Positions 1 through 9,458 of a stretch of 64,000 nt of DNA are shown here, in pieces (position 1 is the first letter of the stretch; the number at the start of each line of letters is the position of its first letter). This DNA is from Crocinitomicaceae bacterium (GTDB lineage: Bacteria > Bacteroidota > Bacteroidia > Flavobacteriales_D > Crocinitomicaceae): assembly GCA_020635955.1 (NCBI GenBank), contig JACJYW010000003.1, positions 713,975-777,974 of the forward strand, read 5' to 3'. The notes beneath the pieces are model-generated. The model saw only the letters and a list, made by a program, of their open reading frames with translations. It was not told where the DNA came from and ran no database searches. Made by a program: the position numbers and the translations under genes.

Positions 1-280
1 GATTGTTTGTTAGCTGGGCGTTCAACGGGATACAGACAATGACAAAATCAATTTCTTTTAGTGCCATTGTTAGGTCTTCTGGCACGCTCACGTCAATTTT
101 AGCACCTGCAACCTGATTTACATTCAATTCTGCATTTAGCTCCATGGCACATTTCTCTGCTTTCTCACTATTCCTTCCTGCTATAAGGATAGAGTGTTCA
201 GAGTATCGGACTAGTAAGCGTGCAATATGATTTCCTGCTCTTCCGTAGCCACCAAGAATCAATATGTTCGAATTCGTCAT
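1..280 (-). CDS. NAD(P)-binding oxidoreductase, saccharopine dehydrogenase-like (5' part only)
   Basis: Reading leftward from an ATG at 280, the protein begins MTNSNILILGGYGRAGNHIA. This is a Rossmann-fold dinucleotide-binding start with the glycine pattern GGYGRAG, followed by an IAGRNSEKAEK segment typical of the second strand in saccharopine dehydrogenase-like or NmrA-like proteins. The frame stays open to the window edge, so about 93 residues are visible and the C-terminus is missing. It lies 12 nt downstream of the metal ATPase stop on the same strand and is probably the last visible gene of the metal operon. The substrate cannot be predicted from this fragment. Confidence 0.75.
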   Translation of the reverse strand, partial: MTNSNILILGGYGRAGNHIARLLVRYSEHSILIAGRNSEKAEKCAMELNAELNVNQVAGAKIDVSVPEDLTMALKEIDFVIVCIPLNAQLTNN

Positions 281-292
281 GATAGTTTGCAG

Positions 293-2287
293 CTAAAATT
301 TAATTCGTTGTATTCTAATGGCATTCAATATTGCCAATAATGCAACTCCTACATCTGCAAATACAGCTTCCCACATTGTGGCAATTCCACCTGCCCCTAA
401 AGCAAGTACAATTAACTTTACACCAAAAGCCAAGATGATATTTTGAATTACGATTTTCTTGGTGGCATGACTAATAGAAATAGCAGTATTGATCTTAGAT
501 GGATGGTCTGTTTGTATGACAACATCCGCAGTTTCTATGGCTGCATCACTACCCATTGCACCCATGGCTATACCAATGTCACTCACGGCTAAAACCGGAG
601 CATCATTAATTCCATCTCCTATGAAGGCAACAACTTTAGTTTCATCAGCTTTGATCTCTTGAACTTTGCTGACTTTGTCTTGAGGAAGTAAGCCTCCGAA
701 AGCTTGTTGAATATTCAATACATTAGCCACTTTGGAAACAATGCTTTGCTTGTCACCTGAAAGCATAACGGGGGTAATATTCTGTTTGTGCAAGCCAGTT
801 ATAGTTTCTTTAGCATCTTCCTTTATTTGATCAGAAACAGTGATATGCCCTTCATACTTTCCGTTCAAAGCCACAACCACGATACTTTCAATAATAGTGT
901 TGATTTCATCTGGATAAGCGATTTCATTTTTTTGGAGCAATCTCGCATTACCAACTAATATCTGTTGGCCATTATGTTTGGCTTGAAGTCCATGTCCTGG
1001 TATTTCATGTACTTCACTAATCGCAACATTTGAATTTTCATCTGAAGCCTCAACTATAGCTTTGGCAATTGGATGTGTTGAACTCTTTTCAACGGCTGCC
1101 ACCAAGTTTAGAAAGTCCGCTTCATTCATAGTTTCAGAATGAATTTTTTCTACTTGAAAGATTCCTTGGGTTAGAGTTCCGGTTTTATCCATTACTACGG
1201 TATTTACTTTTGTGAAAGCATCTAAATAATTAGATCCTTTGAAGAGAATCCCGTTTTTTGAGGCTGCACCAATTCCTCCAAAATATCCAAGCGGAATAGA
1301 AATCACCAGAGCACACGGACATGAAATCACCAAGAAGATTAGAGCTCTGTAGAGCCAATCATTGAAAATATATTCGTCTACAAATAAGTATGGTAAAAAG
1401 GTTAGTGCTGCTGCTAATCCAACAACAATGGGTGTATAAACTCTTGCAAATTTGCGGATGAACAGTTCAGTAGGTGCTTTTTGAGAGGATGCATTTTCTA
1501 CTAGCTCAAGAATTCTAGACAACGAACTGTCTGCATATCCTTTAGTGACATACACTTCTATTACGGGTCCTTCATTGATCATTCCAGCAAGCACCTCTGC
1601 TTCTTTTTGGAGCTCCACCGGAACACTTTCACCTGTCAATGCAGCCGTATTTAGAATTCCATGATCTGACAGTAGTACACCATCAAGTGGCACCTTCTCA
1701 CCTGACCGTACTTGCAGTTTTTCACCAATATGCACTTTCTCCGGAGCCACTTCAACAACCTTATCATCTTTGATCACATTGGCAGAATCAGGTCGTAGAT
1801 CTAAGAGTGCTTTGATATTACCCTTCGCTTTTCTGACTGCAGCTGATTGGAAGAGTTCGCCAATAGAATAGAAGAGCATCACGGCAACTGCTTCAGGGTA
1901 TTCTCCTATATAAAATGCGCCAACTGTTGCAATAACCATTAAGGTAAACTCTGAAAATAGGTCCTTTTTTACAGTAGCTTTCCAGGCGTCTTTTATAACG
2001 GGTAAAGCAACCGGTGCATAAGCAAGAATGTAAAGTCCTAATCGTACATAATTGTCGTACCATTCAGGTTTGATGAAGTTGTCAAAAACAATGGCGATCA
2101 TCAACAAAACAAATGTGATGATAGAAGGTATATATGGCTTTAATGCACTTGCGGATTTGCTTGTCTTCTCTTTAGGTTGATCGGCAATCAAATTGATCTT
2201 TTCCTCAAGATGGCAGCACTCAATTTCACCTTCATTGTTATATGTATGAAAATGTCTTTCCTCTGGTTTGTTGTCTTTTAAATCCAT
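293..2287 (-). CDS. Zn/Cd/Pb-type P1B-2 heavy-metal efflux ATPase (ZntA/CadA-like)
   Basis: This is an inner-membrane pump that exports divalent soft metals from the cytoplasm using ATP. Visible motifs are the actuator TGES at about residues 218-221, the metal-binding CPC at 323-325 in the membrane, the phosphorylated Asp of DKTGTLT at 367, an HP dipeptide in the nucleotide-binding domain, and GDGINDAP in the hinge. The last membrane helices carry a Lys (FGVKL) and an Asp (ADVG), the usual signature of the Zn/Cd subgroup rather than the Cu subgroup. At 664 aa it lacks a classical N-terminal HMA domain; a short Cys/His-rich tail (ECCH near residues 23-26) stands in its place. Its start overlaps the preceding methyltransferase stop by 10 nt, which indicates co-translation. 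It would supply periplasmic metal to the RND system encoded upstream in the operon. Confidence 0.93.
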   Translation of the reverse strand: MDLKDNKPEERHFHTYNNEGEIECCHLEEKINLIADQPKEKTSKSASALKPYIPSIITFVLLMIAIVFDNFIKPEWYDNYVRLGLYILAYAPVALPVIKDAWKATVKKDLFSEFTLMVIATVGAFYIGEYPEAVAVMLFYSIGELFQSAAVRKAKGNIKALLDLRPDSANVIKDDKVVEVAPEKVHIGEKLQVRSGEKVPLDGVLLSDHGILNTAALTGESVPVELQKEAEVLAGMINEGPVIEVYVTKGYADSSLSRILELVENASSQKAPTELFIRKFARVYTPIVVGLAAALTFLPYLFVDEYIFNDWLYRALIFLVISCPCALVISIPLGYFGGIGAASKNGILFKGSNYLDAFTKVNTVVMDKTGTLTQGIFQVEKIHSETMNEADFLNLVAAVEKSSTHPIAKAIVEASDENSNVAISEVHEIPGHGLQAKHNGQQILVGNARLLQKNEIAYPDEINTIIESIVVVALNGKYEGHITVSDQIKEDAKETITGLHKQNITPVMLSGDKQSIVSKVANVLNIQQAFGGLLPQDKVSKVQEIKADETKVVAFIGDGINDAPVLAVSDIGIAMGAMGSDAAIETADVVIQTDHPSKINTAISISHATKKIVIQNIILAFGVKLIVLALGAGGIATMWEAVFADVGVALLAILNAIRIQRIKF

Positions 2288-2880
2288 CTCCGTACTTTTT
2301 TCTTGTAATCAATATAATCTTGTCCGTGAATGCTTTCTAGGTACTCTTCTTCTAATCGGGTTTGAATTTGAAGAATAAAGTAGCAAAGCACAAAAAGTGT
2401 TAATGTAATTGCATTTGGAGCAATAAGAAATATCCCTAAATAAATGAGCAATACGCCAAGAAAAACTGGATTTCTTGAGAGTTTGAAAATTCCTTCATGT
2501 ACTAATGTAGTCTTCTCCTCATAATCAATTCCTATTCGCCATGAATTTGACATCTGATACTGAGCAATAATAGTCCAAATCAATGAAACAATTAAAAGTC
2601 CAGCTCCAGTCCATTTTAATTCATCAAAATCCAAATAGTTTAGAGGCCCTAAATATTCTACATAGATGTCTTGAAAAAATGAGAAAAGTACGATTACAGT
2701 TACGCTAATAGCTGTCATGATTTTGAATACAAATCCTATATAATCATGAGCATTTCCAGATCTACTAAAAACGAATGGATTTTGCCCTGTTTTTTTCCAC
2801 TGCACATAGCTTCTGATTACGAATACTTGAAAAAAGTATACGATCATAAAAGCGGGCAGAAATATTTGAAACAATGTCAT
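2278..2880 (-). CDS. ICMT/PEMT-like integral membrane methyltransferase family protein
   Basis: The 200-aa protein has about five hydrophobic segments. Its C-terminal part carries the isoprenylcysteine methyltransferase-like pattern: HEGIFKLSRNPVFLG followed, about 40 residues later, by an EEEYLESIHGQDYIDYKKKVRRW segment. Proteins of this family often sit in bacterial metal-resistance clusters, and their methyl acceptor is generally unknown. The gene overlaps the ATPase start by 10 nt and follows the small His-rich lipoprotein gene by about 50 nt, so it is part of the metal operon. Membership of the family is clear from the motif; its role in metal handling is inferred from position only. Confidence 0.85.
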   Translation of the reverse strand: MTLFQIFLPAFMIVYFFQVFVIRSYVQWKKTGQNPFVFSRSGNAHDYIGFVFKIMTAISVTVIVLFSFFQDIYVEYLGPLNYLDFDELKWTGAGLLIVSLIWTIIAQYQMSNSWRIGIDYEEKTTLVHEGIFKLSRNPVFLGVLLIYLGIFLIAPNAITLTLFVLCYFILQIQTRLEEEYLESIHGQDYIDYKKKVRRWI

Positions 2881-2931
2881 AATCTAAATCTAAAACAAGG
2901 TCAGAGGATAATCCTCTGACCTTCTGTGTAA

Positions 2932-3090
2932 TTAATGATCATGTCCTTCATGGTCTTCACCATCATGGTCATGTCCGTCATGGCTTTCTTCCGTATTTGT
3001 GTCTTCTTCACCTCCACCGCAAGATGGTAAAGTTGTTAGACCAAAAGTTAAAAGTGCCATAAGGGCAATTGTTTGAAATTTAAGTTTCAT
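2932..3090 (-). CDS. small His/Asp-rich lipoprotein
   Basis: The start was placed at the ATG at 3090 because it gives a clean lipoprotein signal peptide (MKLKFQ, hydrophobic core, lipobox LPSC). The longer in-frame start at 3123 would put eleven polar residues ahead of it. The mature part is only about 29 residues and is nearly all Gly, Glu, Asp and His, ending in four HD/GHDH units. This looks like a periplasm-facing metal buffer or chaperone. It lies between the adaptor gene and the methyltransferase gene on the same strand. The function is inferred from composition and context. Confidence 0.7.
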   Translation of the reverse strand: MKLKFQTIALMALLTFGLTTLPSCGGGEEDTNTEESHDGHDHDGEDHEGHDH

Positions 3091-3124
3091 ACCGTTGTTA
3101 TTTATTGATTTTAGATTATACATA

Positions 3125-4306
3125 TTAATGACTGTGCTCAGCCTCTCCTTTTTTCATTTCTGCCAGCATGTTATAAGCATTGTTCCAGGCAAATACAGTT
3201 CCGGTTTCTACTTGTTCCAAAAGCTTGATTTCAACCCAACCATTGTCCTTGGCTCCTACAACTACTTCAACAGGTTGAAAAGCCCATTCCTGATCTTCTT
3301 TTTCAGCTTTAAAAATGAAATATTTCTCCCCTTCTCGCACAACAGCCTCTTCAGGAAGTGCATAGCTCAGGTAGTCATCCACAATGATTCTTCCTCTCAC
3401 ATACATACCAGGTATTAGATGCCCTTCTTTATTGTCAATTTCAGCGTGAATATGTACTGCTTTCGGATCATTTTCAAAGCTTTGCCCCACAGAATATATG
3501 GTTGCTGTTAAGAGCTTATCGGGTAAAGATTCAACTGAGAACTGTACTTTTTGCCCTTCTTTTACCTTGTGCACATCTGATTCAAACACCATCAAATCTG
3601 CATGCACATGTTCATTGTTGATGATTTCAAACATACTGGTTTCAGGATTGACGTATTGGCCTACTTTTACTTCAACAAGACGCACGTAACCGGCAATGGG
3701 GCTTCTTACTGCTACAGTTTGAGTGATTTTGTTTTCTTGTAAATTGGTAACGCTTATTCCAATTAATTGAAGTTGTGCTTCTAGTCCAGTCACAACACCA
3801 ACTTTTGAATTGTAATCAGACTTTAGTTTCTGAAAATCCTTTCCACTGGTGATCTTGTCTTCATAAAGTTTGGACTGACGTTCATATTCCTGTTCTAGAA
3901 ACTGAAGGTCGTTCCAATTAGTGATATAATCGGTTTGTAATTGAATAAGATCTGGGTGTGCCAGGTAGGCAAGAACTTGTCCTTTCTTAACTTTTTCACC
4001 TTCAATTACTTTGATGTCTTTGACATTTGCTCCTATTACAGCTGTTACTTCCGCTTGATTTTGCGGAGGCACTTCCAATTCCCCATTGGCTTCAACATAG
4101 GTGCCTAAATTTCTTTTAGGCAAACTATCGACTTTAACACCAAGTGCGTTGAATTGATCTTGTGTAAAGTGGATTTCTTCTCCATGATCATCTCCTTCGT
4201 GTCCATGATCGTGACCATGTTCATCTCCATGTCCATCTGTTTCACTTCCTCCGCAAGATGCCAGCAAGAGGATGAATATTGTGTAATAAATGATATTCTT
4301 TTTCAT
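3125..4306 (-). CDS. RND efflux periplasmic adaptor, CzcB/CusB-type lipoprotein
   Basis: This is the membrane-fusion subunit that links the inner-membrane RND pump to the outer-membrane channel. The N-terminus is a lipoprotein signal with Cys18 (lipobox LASC), followed by a His/Asp/Gly-rich stretch (residues about 24-45) likely to bind metal. The order then fits the family: a barrel-sandwich (lipoyl-like) half, an alpha-helical hairpin from about 125 to 195, the second half (VRSPIAGYV), and beta-barrel and membrane-proximal domains. The length of 393 aa is normal. It lies 9 nt downstream of the pump gene on the same strand, so the pair forms one transcription unit. Confidence 0.93.
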   Translation of the reverse strand: MKKNIIYYTIFILLLASCGGSETDGHGDEHGHDHGHEGDDHGEEIHFTQDQFNALGVKVDSLPKRNLGTYVEANGELEVPPQNQAEVTAVIGANVKDIKVIEGEKVKKGQVLAYLAHPDLIQLQTDYITNWNDLQFLEQEYERQSKLYEDKITSGKDFQKLKSDYNSKVGVVTGLEAQLQLIGISVTNLQENKITQTVAVRSPIAGYVRLVEVKVGQYVNPETSMFEIINNEHVHADLMVFESDVHKVKEGQKVQFSVESLPDKLLTATIYSVGQSFENDPKAVHIHAEIDNKEGHLIPGMYVRGRIIVDDYLSYALPEEAVVREGEKYFIFKAEKEDQEWAFQPVEVVVGAKDNGWVEIKLLEQVETGTVFAWNNAYNMLAEMKKGEAEHSH

Positions 4307-4315
4307 ATCTAATAA

Positions 4316-7300
4316 TTATTGTCCCAACAAATAGGTCATGTTAATGACAGCCTCGTTGTAATTTTTTAATGCGATTAAATAGTCTTTTTGAACTTGTATT
4401 GCTCTTTCTTCGATTTGTATAAATGAAACAAAGTCGATATTTCCACTTTCGTAGCTCTTATTAGCATTGTCTAACATCAAATCAGCTTGAGGTAATCCTG
4501 TTTCTTCGTAATAAGAAAGGTTTTGCATTTCTCTAAATAGCTGTTGAAGTTGAATCTGAAACTGGTTATTAATTGAAATCAAATACGAATCAGCACTTAT
4601 TTGTGCATTTTCTTTTTCCAGCCTTGCGGTTTTGACATTTGATCTATAAGAGCCAAAAAACAAAGGAATAGAAACACCAAATTGAACACCTGTAAAGCGA
4701 TCTCCTATTGTTGCATTTGCGCCTGATTGCGTAGGCGTTCCAATCATTGATTGATTGAAATAACCAATTGAAAGATCAGGTAAAAATTTGGCTTGGTTAG
4801 TTTTAATCTCTGCATCCGCAATTTCAACTTGTTGACGTGTATAGGCTAGAAAAGGATTATTGGCAATTAATGTGCTATCCTGAAGATAGTTCATCTCCAT
4901 TTTCAATAATGAATTGGGCATAAAGTAAAGTCCAGTGGAATCGTTCAATAGAATACTTAGCTCTCTTTGTTTAATTAGAATATCCGCATCAAGTACGTTC
5001 AACATGTTTCTGATCTCCGATAGCTTAGATTCTGCAGTTACTTTTTCCAGAAGATTTGTGGCCTCCACCTCATATCTGAGCTGAGCGGCTTCTACAAATC
5101 GTGCCATTAATGAGTCTTCATAAACCAATAGTTTCTTATACTCATATAGGTATGTTAATTGATTCCATCCTTTTCTGATTAACCACCTTAGTTTATTTCT
5201 GACAACCTCCAATTCTAGTTCAGAGCCCACAATTTGCTCCTTTGCTAAATTCCATTGAGAAGTATACACAGTAGGAAATTCAAAATCCTGCGAAAGGCTA
5301 AAACCAAAATCTCTTTCAGCACTATTGTATTGTCCGTACTGTCCATTGAAATTGGTTTTTCCAGGATTAAATGCTCCCTTTTTATTCTGTTGACTCAATA
5401 GAATTTGGTTTTCAGCCAACTTCACTTCATTGTTATTTTGAAAGCCTATTTCAATTGCTTGATCAACTTCAGTGATGACACTATCAGTTTGACTGTTTCC
5501 ATGAAGAGGTATCATGAATAATCCGGCAATTACTATTACGGTAGCCAGACTACTTTTAAGTTTAAGATTCTTGCGATTACTCATTTGTTCTGTCCATTTA
5601 TAAAGAATTGGTAATACAAATAGTGTGAGGAATGTTGCCGTGATCATTCCTCCAATTACAACTGTCGCCAGAGGTTGTTGAACCTCAGCTCCGGCAGACG
5701 TAGATATGGCCATGGGTAAAAATCCAAGGATATCGGTTAAAGCAGTTAAGAGAATTGGTCTGATTCTTCGTTTTGCACCCAATTTGATTCTTTCATTCAA
5801 ATCGTTAACTCCTTCATCCTTAAGCTCATTCCATCCACTGATAAGCACTAATCCATTCAGCACTGCTACTCCAAACAAGACAATAAAACCTACACCAGCT
5901 GATATACTGAAAGGCATTCCACGCATCCACAAAAAGAACACACCTCCAATTGCAGCTAAAGGAATTGCCATATAGATCATCAATGATTGTTTGAATGATT
6001 TTAGAGCAAACAGAATTAAAATGAAGATCAGTCCTAAAGCTATTGGAACTACTATTTGTAGCCTTGCACTTGCTCGTTCTAAATTCTCAAATGCTCCTCC
6101 GTAACGGATGTAATATCCTGGCGGAAGCGTTAATTCTGCATCTAGTTTTTGCTTGATCTCTTCAACCAAAGATTTAACATCTCTACCTCTAACGTTGATC
6201 CCAACGTAGGATCTTCTATTCGTATTATCTCGGGAGATTTGCATTGGCCCGGGTTGATAGCTGATTTCTGCAACTTCCTTCATTGGAATTTGTGAACCGT
6301 TAGATGTCGTTACATAGAGATTCTTAATATCATCAATACTCTTTCTATGTTCTTCGTCTAATCTAACCACCAGATCAAACCGCTTCTCACCTTCAAAAAT
6401 GACTCCTGCAGCACCACCTGCAAAGGCTGTTTGAATTAAACTATTTAGTTCGTTGATCTGTAGTCCGTATTGTGATACTTTAGCTCGATTGTAATGCACA
6501 GTGATCTGTGGTAAGCCACTTGTAGCTTCCGCTTTCATATCACCAATGCCATCAATTCCAGCAATAAGTTGCTCTATCTCAGCTACTTTTTCAGACAGTA
6601 TATCAAGATCATCACCGTAAAGTTTGATTGCAACATCTTCTCGCACGCCTGAGATTAATTCATTAAAACGCATCTCAATTGGCTGGCTAAATTCAAAGTT
6701 AATGCCCGGAACTACTTCTACATGCTGTTTCATTTTTTCAATTAACTCAGCTTTAGAAAATCCAGATTCCCATTCGTCTTGAGGGTGTAGGATTACAAAT
6801 ATATCCGCAATATCCATGGGCATTGGATCAGTAGGTACATCAGCTACACCTATTCTACTGTAGATGTGTTTAACTTCAGGAAAATCTTCTTTTACGATCT
6901 TTTCAATCTTGGTTGTTGCTTCAATGGTTTCAGACAAAGAAGAACCTGGCTTTAGTATGGCATGAAATGCTATATCTCCTTCATCCAATTGTGGCATGAA
7001 TTCTCCACCCATATTACTGAATGTCAGAACTGCAAAGGTTAAAAGAGCCACTGCGCCTAATACGACCCATCTGCTAATTTTAAGCACCCCAATTAATGCC
7101 TTTTCGTAGCTTCTTTCCAAGAATTCTACAAATTTATCTCCCCATGATTTTTTCTTAGTTCCGGCTCTTAAAAACCACGCCGACATCATAGGTACATAAG
7201 TCAGACATAAGATCATGACACCGACCATGGCAAACATAAAAGTCAAGGCCATAGGTTGAAACATCTTACCTTCAATACCTTGTAATGCCAGAATAGGGAT

Positions 7301-8680
7301 GAACACAATCAATATAATTAGCTGACCAAAAAAAGCAGAGTTCATCATTTTACTGGCAGACTTCTCTGCTATTTCATCACGCTCCTCGGCATTTATTTTT
7401 TGTCCTTTTAAGAGTTTGCCATGCATTAAGAAAACGGTACCCTCAACAATAATTACCGCTCCATCTACAATGATTCCAAAATCTATGGCTCCTAAACTCA
7501 TAAGGTTTGCCCATACGCCAAATGCATGCATCAGAATAAATGCGAATAGAAGGGATAATGGAATAGTTGAGGCAACGATCAATCCACCTCTCCAGTTACC
7601 CAATAGAAACACTAAAACAAAGATTACAATCAATGCTCCTTCCAATAGATTTTGACTAACTGTACCTGTTGTTTGCGCAATGAGATTACTTCTGTCCAGA
7701 AATGGTTCAATCTTAACACCTTCGGGTAAAGATTTTTGAATTTCTTCAACCCTTTCTTTCACTGCTGAAATGACATCATTTGAATTGGCACCTTTTAGCA
7801 TTAAGATCATACCACCTACAGCCTCGCCCTCCCCATCTTTGGTAAACGCACCATATTTAATGGCTCTACCAAATTGAACTGTTGCCACGTCCTTTATTGT
7901 GATTGGAATTCCATTGACATTCTTGATGACGATATGTTCTATGTCTTCTAAAGTTCTGGCTAATCCTTCACCTCTGATGAAATTGGCGTAATGGTCTTTC
8001 TCAATGTACGCTCCTCCGGTGTTTTGATTGTTTGCTTCAAGTGCATCAAAAACCTCCAACATGGTTACGTCCATTCGTCTCAACTTATCAGGATCAACAG
8101 CTACTTCATACTGCTTTACATCTCCACCAAACGAATTCACCTCAACTACCCCAGGAACCATAGCCATTTGTCTCTTTATTATCCAATCCTGGATGGTTCT
8201 AAGGTCGGCCGGAGAATATTGATCTTTGAATTCATCTTCAACTTCTAAAGTGTATTGGTAGATCTCACCTAAACCTGTTGAAATTGGTCCCATTTCGGGT
8301 TCTCCAAATTCTGATGGGATATCTTTTTTAACTTCATTGAGTTTCTCAGATACCAACTGCCTGGGTAAATAAGTGCCCATGTCATCTTCAAAGACAATTG
8401 TCACTAAGGATAAACCAAACCTGGATACAGATCTGATCTCCACGACTCCAGGTAGGTTTGACATGGCAATTTCAACCGGATAGGTAACAAACTGCTCTAT
8501 GTCTTCCGTTCCTAAATTTGGAGCTTGGGTGATGACTTGTACTTGATTATTAGTGATGTCAGGTACAGCATCAAGTGGCACTTTGGTCATACTCCAAATA
8601 CCACCTGCTATCAATGCAACCGTCATAAGGCCGATCAATAGCTTATTTTTTATTGAAAAATTTATTATTCGATTGATCAT
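4316..8680 (-). CDS. CzcA-type heavy-metal RND pump fused to a TolC-like outer-membrane channel
   Basis: Residues 1 to about 1035 form a complete HME-RND proton antiporter. Transmembrane helix 4 carries the acidic relay IDFGIIVDGAVIIVE (Asp400, Asp406, Glu413), the pattern of CzcA-type Zn/Co/Cd pumps rather than Cu/Ag CusA. After the last RND helices a short hydrophobic segment (about 1045-1060, resembling an internal signal or anchor) leads into about 390 residues of TolC/CzcC type: paired long helices and repeated QxxL-rich segments (DQAIEIGFQNNNEVKLAENQ; AEIKTNQAKFLPDLSIG; IQIEERAIQVQKDYLIALKNYNEAVINMTYLLG). Such fused 1450-aa pumps occur in Bacteroidota. No separate channel gene exists in the operon, which agrees with the fusion. 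Whether the product is cleaved before the channel part inserts in the outer membrane cannot be told. Confidence 0.93.
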   Translation of the reverse strand: MINRIINFSIKNKLLIGLMTVALIAGGIWSMTKVPLDAVPDITNNQVQVITQAPNLGTEDIEQFVTYPVEIAMSNLPGVVEIRSVSRFGLSLVTIVFEDDMGTYLPRQLVSEKLNEVKKDIPSEFGEPEMGPISTGLGEIYQYTLEVEDEFKDQYSPADLRTIQDWIIKRQMAMVPGVVEVNSFGGDVKQYEVAVDPDKLRRMDVTMLEVFDALEANNQNTGGAYIEKDHYANFIRGEGLARTLEDIEHIVIKNVNGIPITIKDVATVQFGRAIKYGAFTKDGEGEAVGGMILMLKGANSNDVISAVKERVEEIQKSLPEGVKIEPFLDRSNLIAQTTGTVSQNLLEGALIVIFVLVFLLGNWRGGLIVASTIPLSLLFAFILMHAFGVWANLMSLGAIDFGIIVDGAVIIVEGTVFLMHGKLLKGQKINAEERDEIAEKSASKMMNSAFFGQLIILIVFIPILALQGIEGKMFQPMALTFMFAMVGVMILCLTYVPMMSAWFLRAGTKKKSWGDKFVEFLERSYEKALIGVLKISRWVVLGAVALLTFAVLTFSNMGGEFMPQLDEGDIAFHAILKPGSSLSETIEATTKIEKIVKEDFPEVKHIYSRIGVADVPTDPMPMDIADIFVILHPQDEWESGFSKAELIEKMKQHVEVVPGINFEFSQPIEMRFNELISGVREDVAIKLYGDDLDILSEKVAEIEQLIAGIDGIGDMKAEATSGLPQITVHYNRAKVSQYGLQINELNSLIQTAFAGGAAGVIFEGEKRFDLVVRLDEEHRKSIDDIKNLYVTTSNGSQIPMKEVAEISYQPGPMQISRDNTNRRSYVGINVRGRDVKSLVEEIKQKLDAELTLPPGYYIRYGGAFENLERASARLQIVVPIALGLIFILILFALKSFKQSLMIYMAIPLAAIGGVFFLWMRGMPFSISAGVGFIVLFGVAVLNGLVLISGWNELKDEGVNDLNERIKLGAKRRIRPILLTALTDILGFLPMAISTSAGAEVQQPLATVVIGGMITATFLTLFVLPILYKWTEQMSNRKNLKLKSSLATVIVIAGLFMIPLHGNSQTDSVITEVDQAIEIGFQNNNEVKLAENQILLSQQNKKGAFNPGKTNFNGQYGQYNSAERDFGFSLSQDFEFPTVYTSQWNLAKEQIVGSELELEVVRNKLRWLIRKGWNQLTYLYEYKKLLVYEDSLMARFVEAAQLRYEVEATNLLEKVTAESKLSEIRNMLNVLDADILIKQRELSILLNDSTGLYFMPNSLLKMEMNYLQDSTLIANNPFLAYTRQQVEIADAEIKTNQAKFLPDLSIGYFNQSMIGTPTQSGANATIGDRFTGVQFGVSIPLFFGSYRSNVKTARLEKENAQISADSYLISINNQFQIQLQQLFREMQNLSYYEETGLPQADLMLDNANKSYESGNIDFVSFIQIEERAIQVQKDYLIALKNYNEAVINMTYLLGQ

Positions 8681-8705
8681 AAAAATTTATTCTTGTTTAA
8701 CATGA

Positions 8706-8724
8706 TCCTGAATTGATTTCAGGA
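8706..8724. promoter_or_regulatory. 7-bp inverted repeat between two metal-operon genes
   Basis: TCCTGAA (8706-8712) and TTCAGGA (8718-8724) form a perfect inverted repeat with a 5-nt spacer. It lies in the 107-nt gap between the His-rich exported protein gene and the pump gene. It could be a regulator site or an mRNA hairpin that sets expression of the pump relative to the upstream gene. There is no T-tract, so it is not an ordinary terminator. Confidence 0.3.
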
Positions 8725-8787
8725 ATGAATAACATCATTCAATGGTGATCAACATTGAACAATACAAACTGAGCTCAAAATGAACTC

Positions 8788-9282
8788 TTAACAAGAATAA
8801 ACTGGAGGTCCCCTTAGGGAAAATGAGATTAAATGGGTTTGCCTTTCTATGTGAATTGGTGGCCCATTTACTCGGTTAGATGTTGTAGCTAGTTTTTCGC
8901 CAATCAATTCGTAATCAACAAAAAGGGCAAAAGCTGATGTTGAATTTTTATCTGAATCCTGTCCCTTTGAATTTTTGAATTGAATGTTCTCCTGATCTAC
9001 TAGATGCTCAGTATGGCATCCATTTTCATGGTGCTCGGCATCACTGAACAAACAAGCTATGTAATCCATCCATCCTTCATCATAATGATCACCGTGTGCA
9101 ACATGATGGTCATGTTCAAGATCAGTATCCCCAATAGCATGATCATGCTGATGATGATGTTCATGTTTACTATCAGCAAGGCCATCACAGTCAATCTCAC
9201 AATGAGGAGTTAACGAATGACTAAAGCCTAACAAATAAGCAAATAGTAAAGTGATTGATATGACAGATTTTAGTGCCTTCAC
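8788..9282 (-). CDS. exported His-rich protein of the metal operon
   Basis: The 164-aa product starts with an uncleaved-looking or Sec-type signal (KALKSVISITLLFAYLLGFSHS) and continues with CEIDC and a strongly His/Asp-rich segment (about residues 38-70). A WMDYIACLFSDAEHHENGC motif follows. The only reasonable start in this frame is a GTG at 9282. A TATCTTTG box (reverse complement of 9288-9295), matching the Bacteroidota -7 consensus, ends 6 nt upstream, so the mRNA may be leaderless. Comparable His-rich proteins commonly precede CusA/CzcA genes in Bacteroidota. A periplasmic metal-binding role is inferred. It is the first gene of the minus-strand operon. Confidence 0.75.
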   Translation of the reverse strand: MKALKSVISITLLFAYLLGFSHSLTPHCEIDCDGLADSKHEHHHQHDHAIGDTDLEHDHHVAHGDHYDEGWMDYIACLFSDAEHHENGCHTEHLVDQENIQFKNSKGQDSDKNSTSAFALFVDYELIGEKLATTSNRVNGPPIHIERQTHLISFSLRGPPVYSC

Positions 9283-9458
9283 TAAATCAAAGATACAAGT
9301 TTTTGAACAGAGATGGAAATATTGAAAGAAACGGGGCTACTTGTAATCCATTGAGCTGAAGGAGGTCCAGAATTTATTTCACCCAAGATGCACCCAACTT
9401 GGGAAAAAGCCAATTCATTCAGCCGCAATTTTGTCCAGAACATTTAAAACAAATAGAT

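Noticed and set aside
7991..8248. Plus-strand frames opposite the CzcA gene
   Set aside because: They are antisense shadows of a well-supported conserved gene.
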